Part shown: one piece after another, positions 23,131 through 35,963 of the stretch
Numbering within the stretch: the first letter of the stretch is position 1
How the letters are laid out: every line of letters begins with the position of its first letter
NCBI GenBank assembly: GCA_958510825.1
Contig: OY294051.1
Coordinates: 28,507,265 to 28,571,264 of the forward strand
Origin: Brachypterus glaber
Lineage: Eukaryota > Arthropoda > Insecta > Coleoptera > Kateretidae
Length of the DNA: 64,000 bases
Reading direction: 5' to 3'
Notes under the pieces: generated by a model
Databases searched by the model: none
Told to the model about the DNA's origin: nothing
The model's input: only the letters and a program-made list of their open reading frames with translations
Made by a program: the position numbers and the translations under genes

Positions 23131-23299
23131 AGGTATGTTCGTTGGCTCGTTGGTTCCTGCACTTTTGCACTTTAAAGTTGAACAAATTCTTTGTCATGTT
23201 TAAAAATTAAGGACCAAATTCAGTACTTATTTGGTTGGATGAAAAGTGTTTGTCAGTGAATGTATTTGCAAGAAAGTGCAGTCCCAACGAACAAACCTA
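23131..23299. mobile_element. MITE with AGGTATGTTCGTTGG / CCAACGAACAAACCT ends
   Basis: Terminal inverted repeats of about 15 bp, plus inner GTTCCTGCACTTT against AAAGTGCAGTCCC. The GTTCGTTGG tip resembles the hAT-type MITE ends at 3932 and 28031. No certain 8-bp duplication was found. Confidence 0.55.
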
Positions 23300-24007
23300 T
23301 ACATATAAATTTGTATTGTATTTTGTGCTTTGCTTTTCTCAAAAATTCTCGAAATAAATAATAAAAATTAGAAAATATTAAATTAAGAAACTTTATATTT
23401 GTTCGTGGTCGTAGGAAAAATAGTGTACATAACTCGTTGGAAACTGTATTTCTTACACTCGTGGAGTTTCCTCACTCGCCTGAAGGCTCGTTCGTAAACC
23501 TTCCCACTCGCGTAAAAAATGTCACTTTCCACACTAGTTATGTAATATACTATATTCTTTAATAGGCTGTAATACACTTAAAACTGAGCTGAATATTGAT
23601 GAATAACCCTGTACGTACGTACGTACGTAAATACTTTTTTCTTCGGAAATTAAAACATTGTTTTGTAAATCTCTATTTATCAGTTTTCTTTTATAACTTT
23701 CCAGATTTATTCCCGATAGATATAAAAAGCTTAAGCTTTTGTAATTTAATTAAAATCTATATTTCCATTATTGGATAAATTTTTATCATGATCGTTGATT
23801 AACCTTTTTTAGAATCACGCTTTAAAATATTTTATAGGTTTTTTTATGTCTAGTAAAGTAATATTTTGCTGGATTTTATCCAATTTTCTCAATTATATTT
23901 TAGTATTCATCGTAAATAAACTCCTGTAAAAAGCTCATCCATCATTTAATTCCAAAATGAAATAATAGTATATTGTTTTACTAAGAGAAAAAGTGAAGCT
24001 TTTTTTA

Positions 24008-24934
24008 CTACACCTTTTCAAGTTGTAAATCAGAAAGTGTGATATTAATTTCAGATAGTGTAATTTGTTATTCAGATTTTTAAAATAAATTTCAGAAAGT
24101 ATAAATTGTAATTCAGATTTTTAAATTATATTTCAGAAAGTGTAAATTGTAATTCAGATTTGCAAGTTATATTTCAGAAACTATAAATTGAAATTCAGAT
24201 TTGTAATATATATTTCAGAAAGCGTAAGTTGAAATTCAGAAAGTGTAAATTATATTTCAGAAAGTAGAAATTAATTTTCAGAATGTGTTATTTTATTTAA
24301 ATTTGGATCTGTAAATTCAATTTCAGAAAGTGTCAATTAATTTTAGGAAACGGTAATTTGTAAATCAGAAATCATAATTTTTATTTCGGAACGTATTATT
24401 TTATTCAACAAAATTAAAAAAAAAGTAGCAGTTATGTATTATACATATATTCGGTATTAAATATTGAACAGAAATAAATTTAAATTAAAAAAAAAATGTA
24501 TTTTTTACATAAAACTAAACAAAATTAATATTTCTGAAATTTAATTTACACTTTCTGAAATACAATTTACACTTTCTGAAATACAATTTACTCTGTAATA
24601 ATAATATAAAGTTATAATTTCTGAAATATAATTTACACTTTCTGAATTTCAAGTTACGCTTTCTGAAATATAATTTACACTTTCTGAAATTTAATTTATA
24701 CTTTCTAAAATATAAATTGAAAATCTGAATTACAATTTTCACTTTCTGAAATATAAGTTGAAAATCTGAATTACAATTTACACTTTCTGAAATATAAGTT
24801 GAAAATCTGAATACAATTTACACTTTCTGAAATATAACTTGCAAATCTGAATTACAATTTATACTTTCTGAAATTTAACTTGAAATTCTGAATATCAATT
24901 TACACTTTCCTATTTACAACTTGAAAAGGTGTAG
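24008..24934. mobile_element. Foldback built of mirror-oriented TTTCAGAAAGTGTAAATT arrays
   Basis: It starts CTACACCTTTTCAAGTTGTA and ends with the inverse. The left half repeats TTTCAGAAAGTGTAAATT and GTAATTCAGATTT about a dozen times in one orientation. The right half repeats the reverse complement (TTTACACTTTCTGAAAT) about as often. A 100-bp AT-rich centre separates them. The frame with RKYKLNFRKCKLYF repeats is only a translation of the array. Confidence 0.8.
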
Positions 24935-25054
24935 TGTAGAATTTACGGACGACGCAAAAAAATCGCAAACGCTTTTACTATGATAGCTAGTATGTTATTG
25001 GTTGTATCATAGTAATTGCGTATGTAAAATATTTTTTACAAATGGTCGTAATTT

Positions 25055-25193
25055 ATAGCTGTTTTGTTATTTCTCAATTGGTAGCACTGGTACCAGTGAT
25101 ACAAAAAAAAATAAGAAGGCCGTTTTATTGTTCTTATATTGTTAGCACTAACTAAAATCAATACTACCAATTAAAGAACAACAAAACAACTAC
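25055..25193. mobile_element. Small foldback MITE
   Basis: GCTGTTTTGTTATTTCTCAATTGGTAGCACT is mirrored by AGTATTGATT-ACTACCAATTAAAG-AACAACAAAACAAC. A second, inner ACTGGTACCAGT palindrome lies between. Confidence 0.6.
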
Positions 25194-25905
25194 AAATTTC
25201 GATTTAGTTTATTCTTTTTCTATATCAAGTGTTTGTTTTTTATCTGAGGTGTTTGTTCAGCTATTCCCAACTGTAATAAAACCTTTTCTATATCAGTATG
25301 CAACACGTTGCACAAGTGTTATTTGCTTTTGGAAAGTGGGGATCTACAAAATTATATTCGATTACATTAAACGTCAATCAATTTTTTTTATTAAATGTCC
25401 TGAGGCACTTGTGTATCGTGTTACAAAATATAAATTATTTGTAAGTAAACAAAGTTTGGCAAATGAATGAGGTTATAACTATAGTTTTTATTTTTGACAT
25501 GAAAAAAAAAATATTTGGATTGAAAAACATAAAAAACATCAAAAAAGTCTGTAATGAAAGGTGGAAAATGGCATAAAAAACGAGGTGAGTAAACCTACAT
25601 ACATATATATCAAACTAGAGTGATATGAAAATATCAAACAAGGGTGATATAAGGCGTTATCGAAAAAATAAGAGAGTGTGGTAAATGTCATTTTCATAGG
25701 GGATCGTAGGAAAAGTGAGTTAAATAGAAGCGTGTAAAAAGCTAAAAGGAGGGTATCGCGATAAATCGATATATCGCCAACAGTTACTATGTATATTTTT
25801 TACTGATGGTTTAAACAATCTTAGATGTGTTAAACTCATATTATAAGTTATATTGAATGCTACAGTGTGGTTCACTTCTTTAAAGTTAACTGACAGTTTA
25901 TAAAG

Positions 25906-26779
25906 ATACAGTGTGTCCCCGGATTGGTGAAACGACTCTTGAAAAATGTAAAAAATTCTGTATTTAAATTTTCATTTTTGGGGGTTCAGCCCTGCTTGAT
26001 TAAAGATTAATTTGTAACATAATTTCAGTTTTGAAAATATCAAGTATGCCTTGGAAGTTTTCAAAAAAACTATTTTTATGTAGTGTAAAGTGCCTTTTAT
26101 ATGGCAAATACAACAAAAAGTTATAAAGAAAAGTTGTTTAGAATCAACATCTAGGCCCGTATACCAAATTTCAAAATCCTCGGCCAACTATGATTATTCA
26201 ATTTTTTTTTTATTTTTTAGTAACAGATATGTCAAAAAGTTATTCACAAAAGTTGCTTGAAATCAAAATCTAGGTCCGTATTCTAAATTGCAAAATCTTT
26301 TGCCAACTTTGTTAAAAGTAAAATTCTTTGATATGGGAATGAAATACCATTACAAGGAAATGTGAGAGATCAAAGTTGGCCGAGGATTATGAAATTTTGG
26401 ATATGGACCTAGATTTTAATTTCAAGCAACCTTTCTGAATAATTTTTTGACGTATATGTTACAAAAAAAGCTACTATGTTGGAAAAAAATTGAAAAATCA
26501 TATTTGGCCGATGATTTTGAAATTTGGTATAGGGGCCTAGATGTTAATTCTAAACAAGTTTTCTTAATAACTTTTTGTTGTATTTGCCATATAAAAGGCA
26601 CTTTACAGAAAAATAGTTTTTTTGAAAACTTCCAAGGCATACTTGATTTTTCGAAAATGAAATTATGTTACAAATTAATCTTTAATCAAGCAGGGCTGAA
26701 CCCTAAAAAATGAAAATTAAAATCGAGAATTTTTTACCTTTTACAAGAGTCGTTTGACTAATCCGAGGACACACTGTAT
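25906..26779. mobile_element. Foldback element with ACAGTGTGTCC ends
   Basis: Arms of about 400 bp: ATACAGTGTGTCCCCGGATT at the left, AATCCGAGGACACACTGTAT at the right. Inner pairs include GGGTTCAGCCCTGCTTGATT and its inverse, and GTTGGCCGAGGATT. The two mirror frames are palindrome artefacts. It is of the same general type as the ACAGGGTGTC-ended foldback at 48584. Confidence 0.75.
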
Positions 26780-27027
26780 GTCTCTAAATTAAATTTAACC
26801 ATGTTTTGACAAAATGGACCCAAATAAATAAATCTATCACCAGCCATTTACTTCCAAAACGGTTTTTGCAAATGACACACCCTACACTGTAGGGCCTACA
26901 GGTAGCTTATGAAAAAGGGACGTTGAATGGCGGTAATTTAAAGAGTTATGTGCTGCAGTCAAAAGCTTATATCCCCCAAGATCGTTCTTCCTATTTTGCA
27001 TGAATACACTATAAAATAATACATTAA

Positions 27028-27170
27028 GGCCTATCCAGAAGCTTGCATAAGAACATAAAACGTAAGAATGCGATGCCGTGATTGGCTTTCAAGATACATG
27101 TCGGCCCATCAAGCCAATACGGCATCGCATTGTTATGTTTTATGTTCTTATGCGAGCTTGTGAATAGGCA
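27028..27170. mobile_element. Foldback MITE (143 bp)
   Basis: GGCCTATCCAGAAGCTTGCA, then TAAGAACATAAAACGTAAGA and ATGCGATGCCG, are mirrored by CGGCATCGCATTGTTATG and TTCTTATGCGAGC-TTGTGAATAGGC. Central loop of about 20 bp. Confidence 0.7.
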
Positions 27171-27328
27171 CTTAGTTGCTATAGTCGGATACGTAAAATT
27201 TTCCATAAATGCAATATGGGTATTTCTGTACGAATCCATACCACCTTGGTGATTGAATGTCACGGATTTTCGTTAAACTTTTTTTATATTATCACCACTC
27301 TAATACTAAAAGCCTTATGCAAAAAAAA

Positions 27329-27966
27329 GAATAACGATCCCTAAAACACCGGTGTATTTTTGCCTAAAAATTTTATACACAGGAAATATATTCAAAAATA
27401 ACGTAACGCAGTTGAACAAAAAAAATACCCTCGATTAGGCGGTGTAATTTAAAAAAAATAAAGGTTCTCATATTTTTTTTTTGTAATTACTAATTATTAT
27501 TTAATAACTAAAAATGAATTTTATTTAATAACTCTAAAAATTATTTTTTTAAATTAAAATTTTGTGGTCCGTAGAGAAAATAGTGTGTGTAAACTAGAGC
27601 GCAAAGAACAACTTTCGTCTCTAGTAGTTGCTGTTCTCGGCCTCAAACAGCAGTTTCTACTACACAAATAACAATTTTTTAAACTAAATTAGGGATCCTT
27701 GGAAATATAGTGAAAAATAAAAATAGTTCGTAGTAAACAAAAAATTTCAAGCTGACATTTTTTAATCCATCATTTAAATTCGTCATCCACCATTAATTTC
27801 GATATAAAATTTGAAAATAGTTGTAACTAAACGAATTTTCTGACAACATAATTTAAAATAGATTTATGTTAAATTTTAAGTTTACAGGCATTCGAATGTA
27901 GGTACGTACACTGAAAAAAAGACCTATTGAGACAAAATAATCTATTTTGTTGCAATTTTTGCTTTT
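27329..27966 (+). repeat. Direct duplication, copy 1 (about 638 bp)
   Basis: From GAATAACGATCCCTAAAACA to the TTGTTGCAATTTTTGC end it matches 28569-29205 at roughly 97 percent by eye. It contains the start of a TACACTGAAA-type element at 27907. Confidence 0.85.
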
Positions 27967-28030
27967 TCAACAACCAAATAATGTAATTGGCTATATCCAA
28001 ATAAATCTAAAAAGTATTTTTTATCAGTGC

Positions 28031-28284
28031 CAACGAACTAACAACTCTTCTCTCTAGAATACGCATACCGTTAATATAAAGTATCGCCAACATCTCGGTT
28101 TGTTTGTAAACAAATAGTAGGTATATTCAGGCCTGAACAATATCAGTTACCAGTAACTGTTATTGTTGTCTCTGTTAGAACAAAGCTGTGCGAGTAAGAC
28201 AGACAAATGTATATGTTGGCTACGTTTTTGTCAGTTTTTACAAATGAAATGCCTATTCTAGAGAGAAGAGTTATTAGTTCGTTG
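28031..28284. mobile_element. hAT-type MITE, copy 2 (254 bp)
   Basis: Ends CAACGAACTAACAAC and GTTATTAGTTCGTTG, flanked by a perfect 8-bp duplication ATCAGTGC (28023-28030 and 28285-28292). It differs from copy 1 (3932-4171) by small substitutions and an added GTTTGTAAACAAA word. It sits in the right tip of the TACACTGAAA-ended element that starts at 27907. Confidence 0.88.
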
Positions 28285-28568
28285 ATCAGTGCAGTATACT
28301 TAAAAGTGTACTCTACCAATATTTAGTCTGCATTTTCCTGTTTAACTTAGTAGCACTTTGCTACTTCTATATCTTAAAACTTATCTAGATGGTTAGGGTT
28401 TTTATTAGCATACGGCAGTGTGGTGGCTTTCTGTACCCTTACGGATTTGGCAAAAGAGTTCTGTCTGTTGACTTATAGTGGTTTTTTCCAAAGGGAAAGG
28501 ATGCGAGTTGCAGAATTCTTGTACCGTCGACTTTACGATCATCCCCAAAAACGTCAAAACATTCTTTC

Positions 28569-29205
28569 GAATAACGATCCCTAAACCACCGGTGTATTAT
28601 TGCCTAAAAATTTTATACACAGGAAATATATTCAAAAATAACGTAACGCAGTTGAACAAAAAAAATACCCTCGATTAGGCGGTGTAATTTTTAAAAAATA
28701 AAGGTTCTCATATTTTTTTTTATAATTACTAATTATTATTTAATAACTAAAAATGAATTTTATTTAATAAATCTACAAATTAATTTTTTTAATTAAAATT
28801 TTGTGGTCCGTAGAGAAAATAGTGTGTGTAAACTAGAGCGCAAAGAACAACTTCCGTCTCTAGTAGTTGCTGTTCTCGGCCTCGAATAGCAGTTTCTACT
28901 ACACAAATAAGAATTATTTAAACTAAATTAGGGATCCTTGGAAATATAGTGAAAAATAAAAATAGTTCGTAGTAAACAAAAAATTTCAAGCTGACATTTT
29001 TTAATCCATCATTTAAATTCGTCAACCACCATTAATTTCGATATAAAATTTGAAAATAGTTGTAACTAAACGAATTTTCTGACAACATAATTTAAAATAG
29101 ATTTATGTTAATTTTAAGTTTACAGGCATTCGAATGTAGGTACGTACACTGAAAAAAAGACCTATTGAGACAATATAATCTATTTTGTTGCAATTGTTGC
29201 TTTTG
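28569..29205 (+). repeat. Direct duplication, copy 2
   Basis: Second copy of 27329-27966, offset by about 1240 bp. It lacks the hAT MITE because it ends before that point. Confidence 0.85.
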
Positions 29206-29452
29206 CCAAAATTCTCTCACTTCGTCCAAAGAAATGATCAGTTCTTGTATTGGATGCTAAATTTTTCTTGGTGATTGTTTTTTTCCACAAGGAGATATGA
29301 AACAAACTACTGTTAAAATTTTACTAGCTGGCATTTCGCCGGAACGTTTGGAATACAAGGTCGCCTATAGAACACACACAGTCTTTTACCTCTTCTCTTC
29401 CCCTGGCCTCAGTTCACAGCTCCGTGAGGTTGTGGTATTACCTTCTTGTTCT
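29206..29452. other. Unique spacer between two duplications
   Basis: It is slightly richer in GC, with an open frame starting MKQTTVKILLAG at 29297. I recognise no domain, the frame runs into the tandem duplication, and splice signals are absent. Not called as a gene. Confidence 0.3.
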
Positions 29453-30333
29453 ATCTCGCCTTTCAGGTTTTCCATCTCGCTTAAAGCGAATCGTTTTTCA
29501 GGTTGCCAAATTTACCACGGTTGAAAAACAATTTACTATTTAGTTATTTTAGACCTCATTCAAATCAATTCTATTATTTACAGGAAATACTTCATTTATA
29601 AATAATTTATTAAAAACATTTCACGGCCATGGAGCTATATACGCTATATAAGGGCTGTCTTTGTTCAGAATTTTAACAGAAAAGCTGCGCCTGCGCTATA
29701 TGTATTCGATTTTTTACCGATAAGAGTTGTTTATACGACACAATGTCATGAGTAGATTTGTTACGATGGTCATTTAAATGACAATCACACGCTGAATTAA
29801 AAAAAAAAAAACGTCATAAAGGTTTTTGTTTTCAAGCACTTAATGTAATCGGGTGTTATTAACGATACTTGTAATAAAAGGTGATGTCAGAACTAAAATT
29901 TTTTTAAGTGGGTTAAAAAAGTTTATATCTAAAAAAAGTAAGTAGTTTTTTTAGATACAATCATTGACAAATAAATTTATCGTTGTTTTAACCAAATATT
30001 CTCTAGTGAGATGGTGAGTAACCTAGTAAAATTTTTGAAAAAAATATGTTATATCAGAAAAGTATTAAATTTTTTGTGCAAAAGACGCGCGATTTTTAAT
30101 ATCATGAAAAAGTAACCCTTTGTTTTTTTATAATTAGAAATAATACTTCATCAACGGAACTAATTAATTTGGCAACAGTTTAATAATTTCTAGCCAGTGG
30201 CGTACTAATTTTAGGAGTTTTATTTAAAAAAAAACTGCTCCTAAACGACTGCGTATATTATTTGTTTTAGTTGTTTGTTGTTTTACTATTTAACGTCGTT
30301 TTTCGCTGCTATGGCCTAATTGACGGGACCGCC
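29453..30333 (+). repeat. Tandem duplication, unit 1 (881 bp)
   Basis: It begins ATCTCGCCTTTCAGG and ends GACGGGACCGCC. The next unit repeats it with only a handful of differences (A-tract lengths, single substitutions), so the event is recent. Its last 100 bp or so is the tail of a SINE. Confidence 0.92.
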
Positions 30334-31213
30334 ATCTCGCCTTTCAGGTTTTCCATCTCGCTTAAAGCGAGTCGTTTTTCAGGTTGCCAAATTTACCACG
30401 GTTGAAAAACAATTTACTATTTAGTTATTTTAGACCTCATTCAAATCAATTCTATTATTTACAGGAAATACTTCATTTATAAATAATTTATTAAAAACAT
30501 TTCACGGCCATGGAGCTATATACGCTATATAAGGGCTGTCTTTGTTCAGAATTTTAACAGAAAAGCTGCGTCTGCGCTATATTTATTCGATTTTTTACCG
30601 ATAAGAGTTTATACGACACAATGTCATGAGTAGATTTGTTACGATGGTCATTTAAATGACAATCACACGCTGAATTAAAAAAAAAAACGTCATAAAGGTT
30701 TTTGTTTTCAAACACTTAATGTAATCGGGTGTTATTAACGATACTTGTAATAAAAGGTGATGTCAGAACTAAAATTTTTTTAAGTGGGTTAAAAAAGTTT
30801 ATATCTAAAAAAAGTAAGTAGTTTTTTTAGATACAATCATTGACAAATAAATTTATCGTTGTTATAACCAAATATTCTCTAGTGAGATGGTGAGTAACCT
30901 AGTAAAATTTTTGAAAAAAATATGTTATATCAGAAAAGTATTAAATTTTTTGTGCAAAAGACGCGCGATTTTTAATATCATGAAAAAGTAACCCTTTGTT
31001 TTTTATAATTAGAAATAATACTTCATCAACGGAACTAATTAATTTGGCAACAGTTTAATAATTTCTAGCCAGTTGCGTACTAATTTAAGGAGTTTTATTT
31101 AAAAAAAAAACTGCTCCTAAACGACTGCGTATATTGTTTGTTTTAGTTGTTTGTTGTTTTACTATTTAACGTCGTTTTTCGCTGCTATGGCCTAATTGAC
31201 GGGACCGCCATCT
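30334..31213 (+). repeat. Tandem duplication, unit 2 (880 bp)
   Basis: Near-identical to unit 1. The right border ATCT at 31210-31213 lies inside the SINE, which continues intact beyond it, so unit 2 carries the original SINE junction and unit 1 a truncated tail. Confidence 0.92.
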
Positions 31214-31428
31214 TTACGTATCCTCCGAAGCACGGTCCTAAACAGAACTCGCATCCACCCTGAAATGTGTTTACAGTTTCACCTGCAACCCACATTACAG
31301 TTAGTCATCGTAGTTCCATGAACCGACTATTTACACAACTATGCATCCATGCTCTATGTGGGGCTCGAACCCACAACCCCGGGATCCGTAATCAAACGCG
31401 CTAATCATTGTGCTACCGGGGTCGGCTT
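31125..31428 (-). mobile_element. tRNA-derived SINE
   Basis: On the minus strand it opens with a tRNA-like head: an A-box-like GGTAGCACAATGATTAGCG and a B box GGGTTCGAGCCC (31361-31372). A tRNA-unrelated body follows, with GGAGGATACGTAAAG and CGGTCCCGTCAATTAGG, sequences of a type common in arthropod SINE bodies. The acceptor stem does not close, so it is not a working tRNA gene. Length is about 300 bp. Confidence 0.8.
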
Positions 31429-31917
31429 TGTTTTAGTTTGAAAATATTAAACTCTAACATGGACTTATATGTGTTTTTTTTAATGACTCCATTTTTAAAT
31501 AACCCTGATATTACTTAAAGAAAAAAAAAACCTTTTCAAGGAAATGTTTAATTTACAAATTCGCTATTCATGCATCAAAACCATCATTCGTTCGAGTAAA
31601 TTCCATATTTATTTGGTTCAAGTAATTCGTTTTTTTTCAGGGCATGTATCTTAAATAATGGGACCTACTTGTTAATATTTTTTTTTGTCCTTAAAAAAAC
31701 TTATTTTATCCAATACATGCAGATAATAAGACAATTACCAGCTTTATGTTAAATAGATAAACTCAATAATAACCCATGCGTGGCTTTTACTTTATTGAGT
31801 GGATAATTATTTATTTTACCCACTCAACTGTCACTTGTCAAATTATTATCTTGTAAATGTCATTAAAATTTTTAATAAAAATATGAATTCCTAAGCTATT
31901 TATTGGGTAAAACCTTG
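31429..31917. other. AT-rich spacer, no gene seen
   Basis: No coding evidence. TTATTGAGTGGATAATTATT and nearby ACCCACTCAAC form a weak palindrome. Confidence 0.4.
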
Positions 31918-32030
31918 TATGGCACTCATGGGTAAACCGATATTGCCCTCTCGAAAATTAACCTACTTGGCTGACGCCTCGCAGGTTAATTTTCTCATGG
32001 GCAATATCTTACTTTACCCATTAGTACCAT
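31918..32030. repeat. Hairpin element
   Basis: TATGGCACTCATGGGTAAA, GATATTGCCC and AAAATTAACC pair with GGTTAATTTT, GGGCAATATC and TTTACCCATTAGTACCATA. Confidence 0.6.
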
Positions 32031-32337
32031 AAATAACTATTAATAATATAAAAACAATGTAAATTGCCAAATTTTTAAATCTGGTTTTGTTTGATCTGCT
32101 TGTTTACAAAACTAACCTATTTAAAAGCTTTGTACTATTTTTATCGTATAATCGGAATGTTTTCTATAAAACTCGATGCCGTTTTGTTTTAAAAATTTAC
32201 ATTGACTAGATAAAAGAAGATTAAAATTACTAAAAATACTGGAATACTTTTTATTTGAATTGACGAAGTAATTCGTCAAAATTTAATTGACATTATTAAT
32301 AAAAAACTAGATGAAACGTTGCAAGCACCCTGTCAAA

Positions 32338-32988
32338 ACATCGGCACTATTGTACACTAGAGCCATCCAGTTTGCAAATTTCAAACTATGAGTTTTGTTT
32401 GATTTTAAATTCTGTATCTTTAAAACTTTATATTCTAGCAAAAAACTGTATATAACATTTTTTTATAGGGCTTAAAAAGAGCTTTTATTTAAAATATAAT
32501 TTTTTGAAATCGGGTTATAAATATGTGAGATATGCTAAAAAAACTTTTACTGCTTTAAACGCCAATATCTCGAAAACAATGCGTTTTAGGAAAACGTTGT
32601 TTATAACATTTTTTGGCCAATTTAAAATTATCTTTTATATAAGTGCTAAATTAACCAAATACAATAATAATTGCCTTAATTATAAACAAAAAACGCTAAA
32701 AATATGAGTTTTACCCTATTTGTACCCCCTTACCCCCAATCGTTTACCCCTAAAATCTAATCAGGTCTTCGGAATACTATAAGAAACAATATGCAAAAAA
32801 CCGCAAGTCGATATCTCATGTAGAAATGGAATTAGAGAGTTTACACTCAGACAGACAGAAACAATTTTTGTTTTACTGATTTCGACTCCAAAACGACGAG
32901 AAATGTGAAAAAAACGTGGTCAAAGATTTTGACTTTTCAGCGAAGATTTCAATACATCGGCACTCTTAGTAGCACTAAGTGCCGATGT
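32338..32988 (-). mobile_element. GTCT-microsatellite element family, copy 2
   Basis: This is the inverted homologue of 9759-10471. ACATCGGCAC at 32338 corresponds to the right end of copy 1, and GTGCCGATGT at 32979-32988 to the left end. The microsatellite is reduced to ACAGACAGAAAC near 32850. Shared text includes CTCGAAAACAATGCGTTT and TACCCCCAATCGTTTACCCC in matching order. Confidence 0.75.
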
Positions 32989-33320
32989 AAAACTTCAATA
33001 AAAAAGTAGAAAAAGAACACGTAACCAGTTAAAGCATTTTAAGCAAAAAAATCCGAATGAAAAAATGTAATTGCTAAAACATTGACTGGATGGTTAGCAG
33101 GAAGAAAAGCAAACTAAAGTGCGTAAGTAAAACGCAAGGGCTATAAATTTTATCAAACTCAGAATTTATATCTTAATTAAACGCGTAATGACTTTAGTGT
33201 ACTAACTTTAATGAATATAACTTAAATAACAAACGATGAAGATATCATATGGTAGATATGTATAATGCTTCGGATTTTATAGTGTATACTATTCAAAGTG
33301 GGTAGTGTATTGTATTTTTA

Positions 33321-33433
33321 CATCGGCACTACTACCAAGAGCGCCGAAAAGTCAACATCTTTGACCGTTTTTTTCACATTTCTCGACGTTTTAGACCTTT
33401 CTAAGTCAAAATCAGTAAAAAAAATGCGTCCGT
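33321..33433 (+). mobile_element. GTCT-microsatellite element family, copy 3 (left end)
   Basis: It begins ACATCGGCACTACTACCAAG and reads through the same TTTTTCACATTTCTCGACG and TTTAGACCTTTCTAAGTC lead-in as copies 1 and 2, ending in GCGTCCGTCTCT, where the expanded microsatellite begins. Confidence 0.75.
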
Positions 33434-34904
<1,471 letters not shown>

Positions 34905-35323
34905 AAAAAGGGGGGCGCCATGCCTTGGTAGAAACCGTCAGAGCCAAAGCTTTTTTTCTTGTTTTGCGAGGGGCACCCCAATTTTGGCAGAACCGTCAGG
35001 GACAAACCTTTTTTCTGGAGGAAAAAACTTTTATGGCAAAAAAAGTTGTATTTTAAGGCTAAAAAAATTGTTATTTTTGACCCCCCACCAAATTTTCTTC
35101 GCTACGGACCTGGATGAACGAACGACTTTTTTTAAATACATATAAATAAAAATATTGTTGCAAAGTGTTTTGTTCTGTGACCAAATTTTTTGCAATATTT
35201 TTGAGATAAGAAACTGATATTTTAATACTTCTATAGATAAAGATCTAGCTACAAAACTATGAAGAGTAGAATAACTTACTAAACTTGCTAATGAGAACAA
35301 TATTATATACTATTGTCTGTTTC
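34905..35323. other. Right flank of the microsatellite
   Basis: Two rough copies of a unit with GGGGC-CC, TTGG-AGAAACCGTCAG and CCAAAGCTTTTTTTC occur at 34908-34960 and 34969-35020. It does not match the right part of element copies 1 and 2. No gene. Confidence 0.45.
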
Positions 35324-35511
35324 TTCAAGTAAGATAGTAAATTAGAAATCGCACAGTGAATATTTTCAAAACAGATTTGAATGTTGGATGTGCGAATATA
35401 CTGCGGAGTTTATTTTATAAAACATAACTATATTCTATACACAAACATATACTATTAAATCTGCTGTAAAAATATTTACTGTGCGATTTTTAATTTACTC
35501 TCTTGTTTGAA
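35324..35511. mobile_element. Foldback MITE
   Basis: AAGTAAGATAGTAAATTAGA and AATCGCACAGTGAATATTTT are mirrored by AAATATTTACTGTGCGATTT and TAATTTACTCTCTTG. Arms of about 50 bp, loop of about 90 bp. Confidence 0.65.
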
Positions 35512-35519
35512 ATACACTG

Positions 35520-35763
35520 CCAGTAAAAAAGCTTTCCGATTTTACCACCTGCGCGTAAAATAGATTTTTTATTATCAGATTCACTTCCAGCCACCTCAAA
35601 AACGTCAATATACCAATTTTCACAAAAATCACCCCCCACCCCTAAGGGGGTGGGTTTCAAAAAATATATTTCAAGATTCATTTTTATCAACCTCAAAAAC
35701 CCCTAACTACAAATATTCACGAAAATTTGGAAAACATTTCAAAATATTTACCCCCTCACCCCC
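35520..35763. repeat. CCTCAAAAAC tandem repeat fragment
   Basis: Units with CCACCTCAAAAACGTCAATA and CAACCTCAAAAACCCCTAAC match the array at 17950-18430. It runs into the assembly gap. Confidence 0.6.
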
Positions 35764-35963
35764 NNNNNNNNNNNNNNNNNNNNNNNNNNNNNNNNNNNNN
35801 NNNNNNNNNNNNNNNNNNNNNNNNNNNNNNNNNNNNNNNNNNNNNNNNNNNNNNNNNNNNNNNNNNNNNNNNNNNNNNNNNNNNNNNNNNNNNNNNNNNN
35901 NNNNNNNNNNNNNNNNNNNNNNNNNNNNNNNNNNNNNNNNNNNNNNNNNNNNNNNNNNNNNNN
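35764..35963. other. Assembly gap (200 N)
   Basis: Exactly 200 undetermined bases; the true gap size is unknown. Confidence 0.99.

Noticed and set aside
24008..24934. CRISPR-like array of regularly spaced short repeats
   Set aside because: Units are degenerate, have no constant spacers, and reverse orientation in the middle; the genome is eukaryotic.
28478..28678. 66-codon frame MVFSKGKGCELQNS
   Set aside because: It runs into the duplicated repeat at 28569 and has no recognisable domain.
31350..31424. Functional tRNA gene on the minus strand
   Set aside because: A and B boxes are present but the acceptor stem does not pair and a SINE body follows directly.
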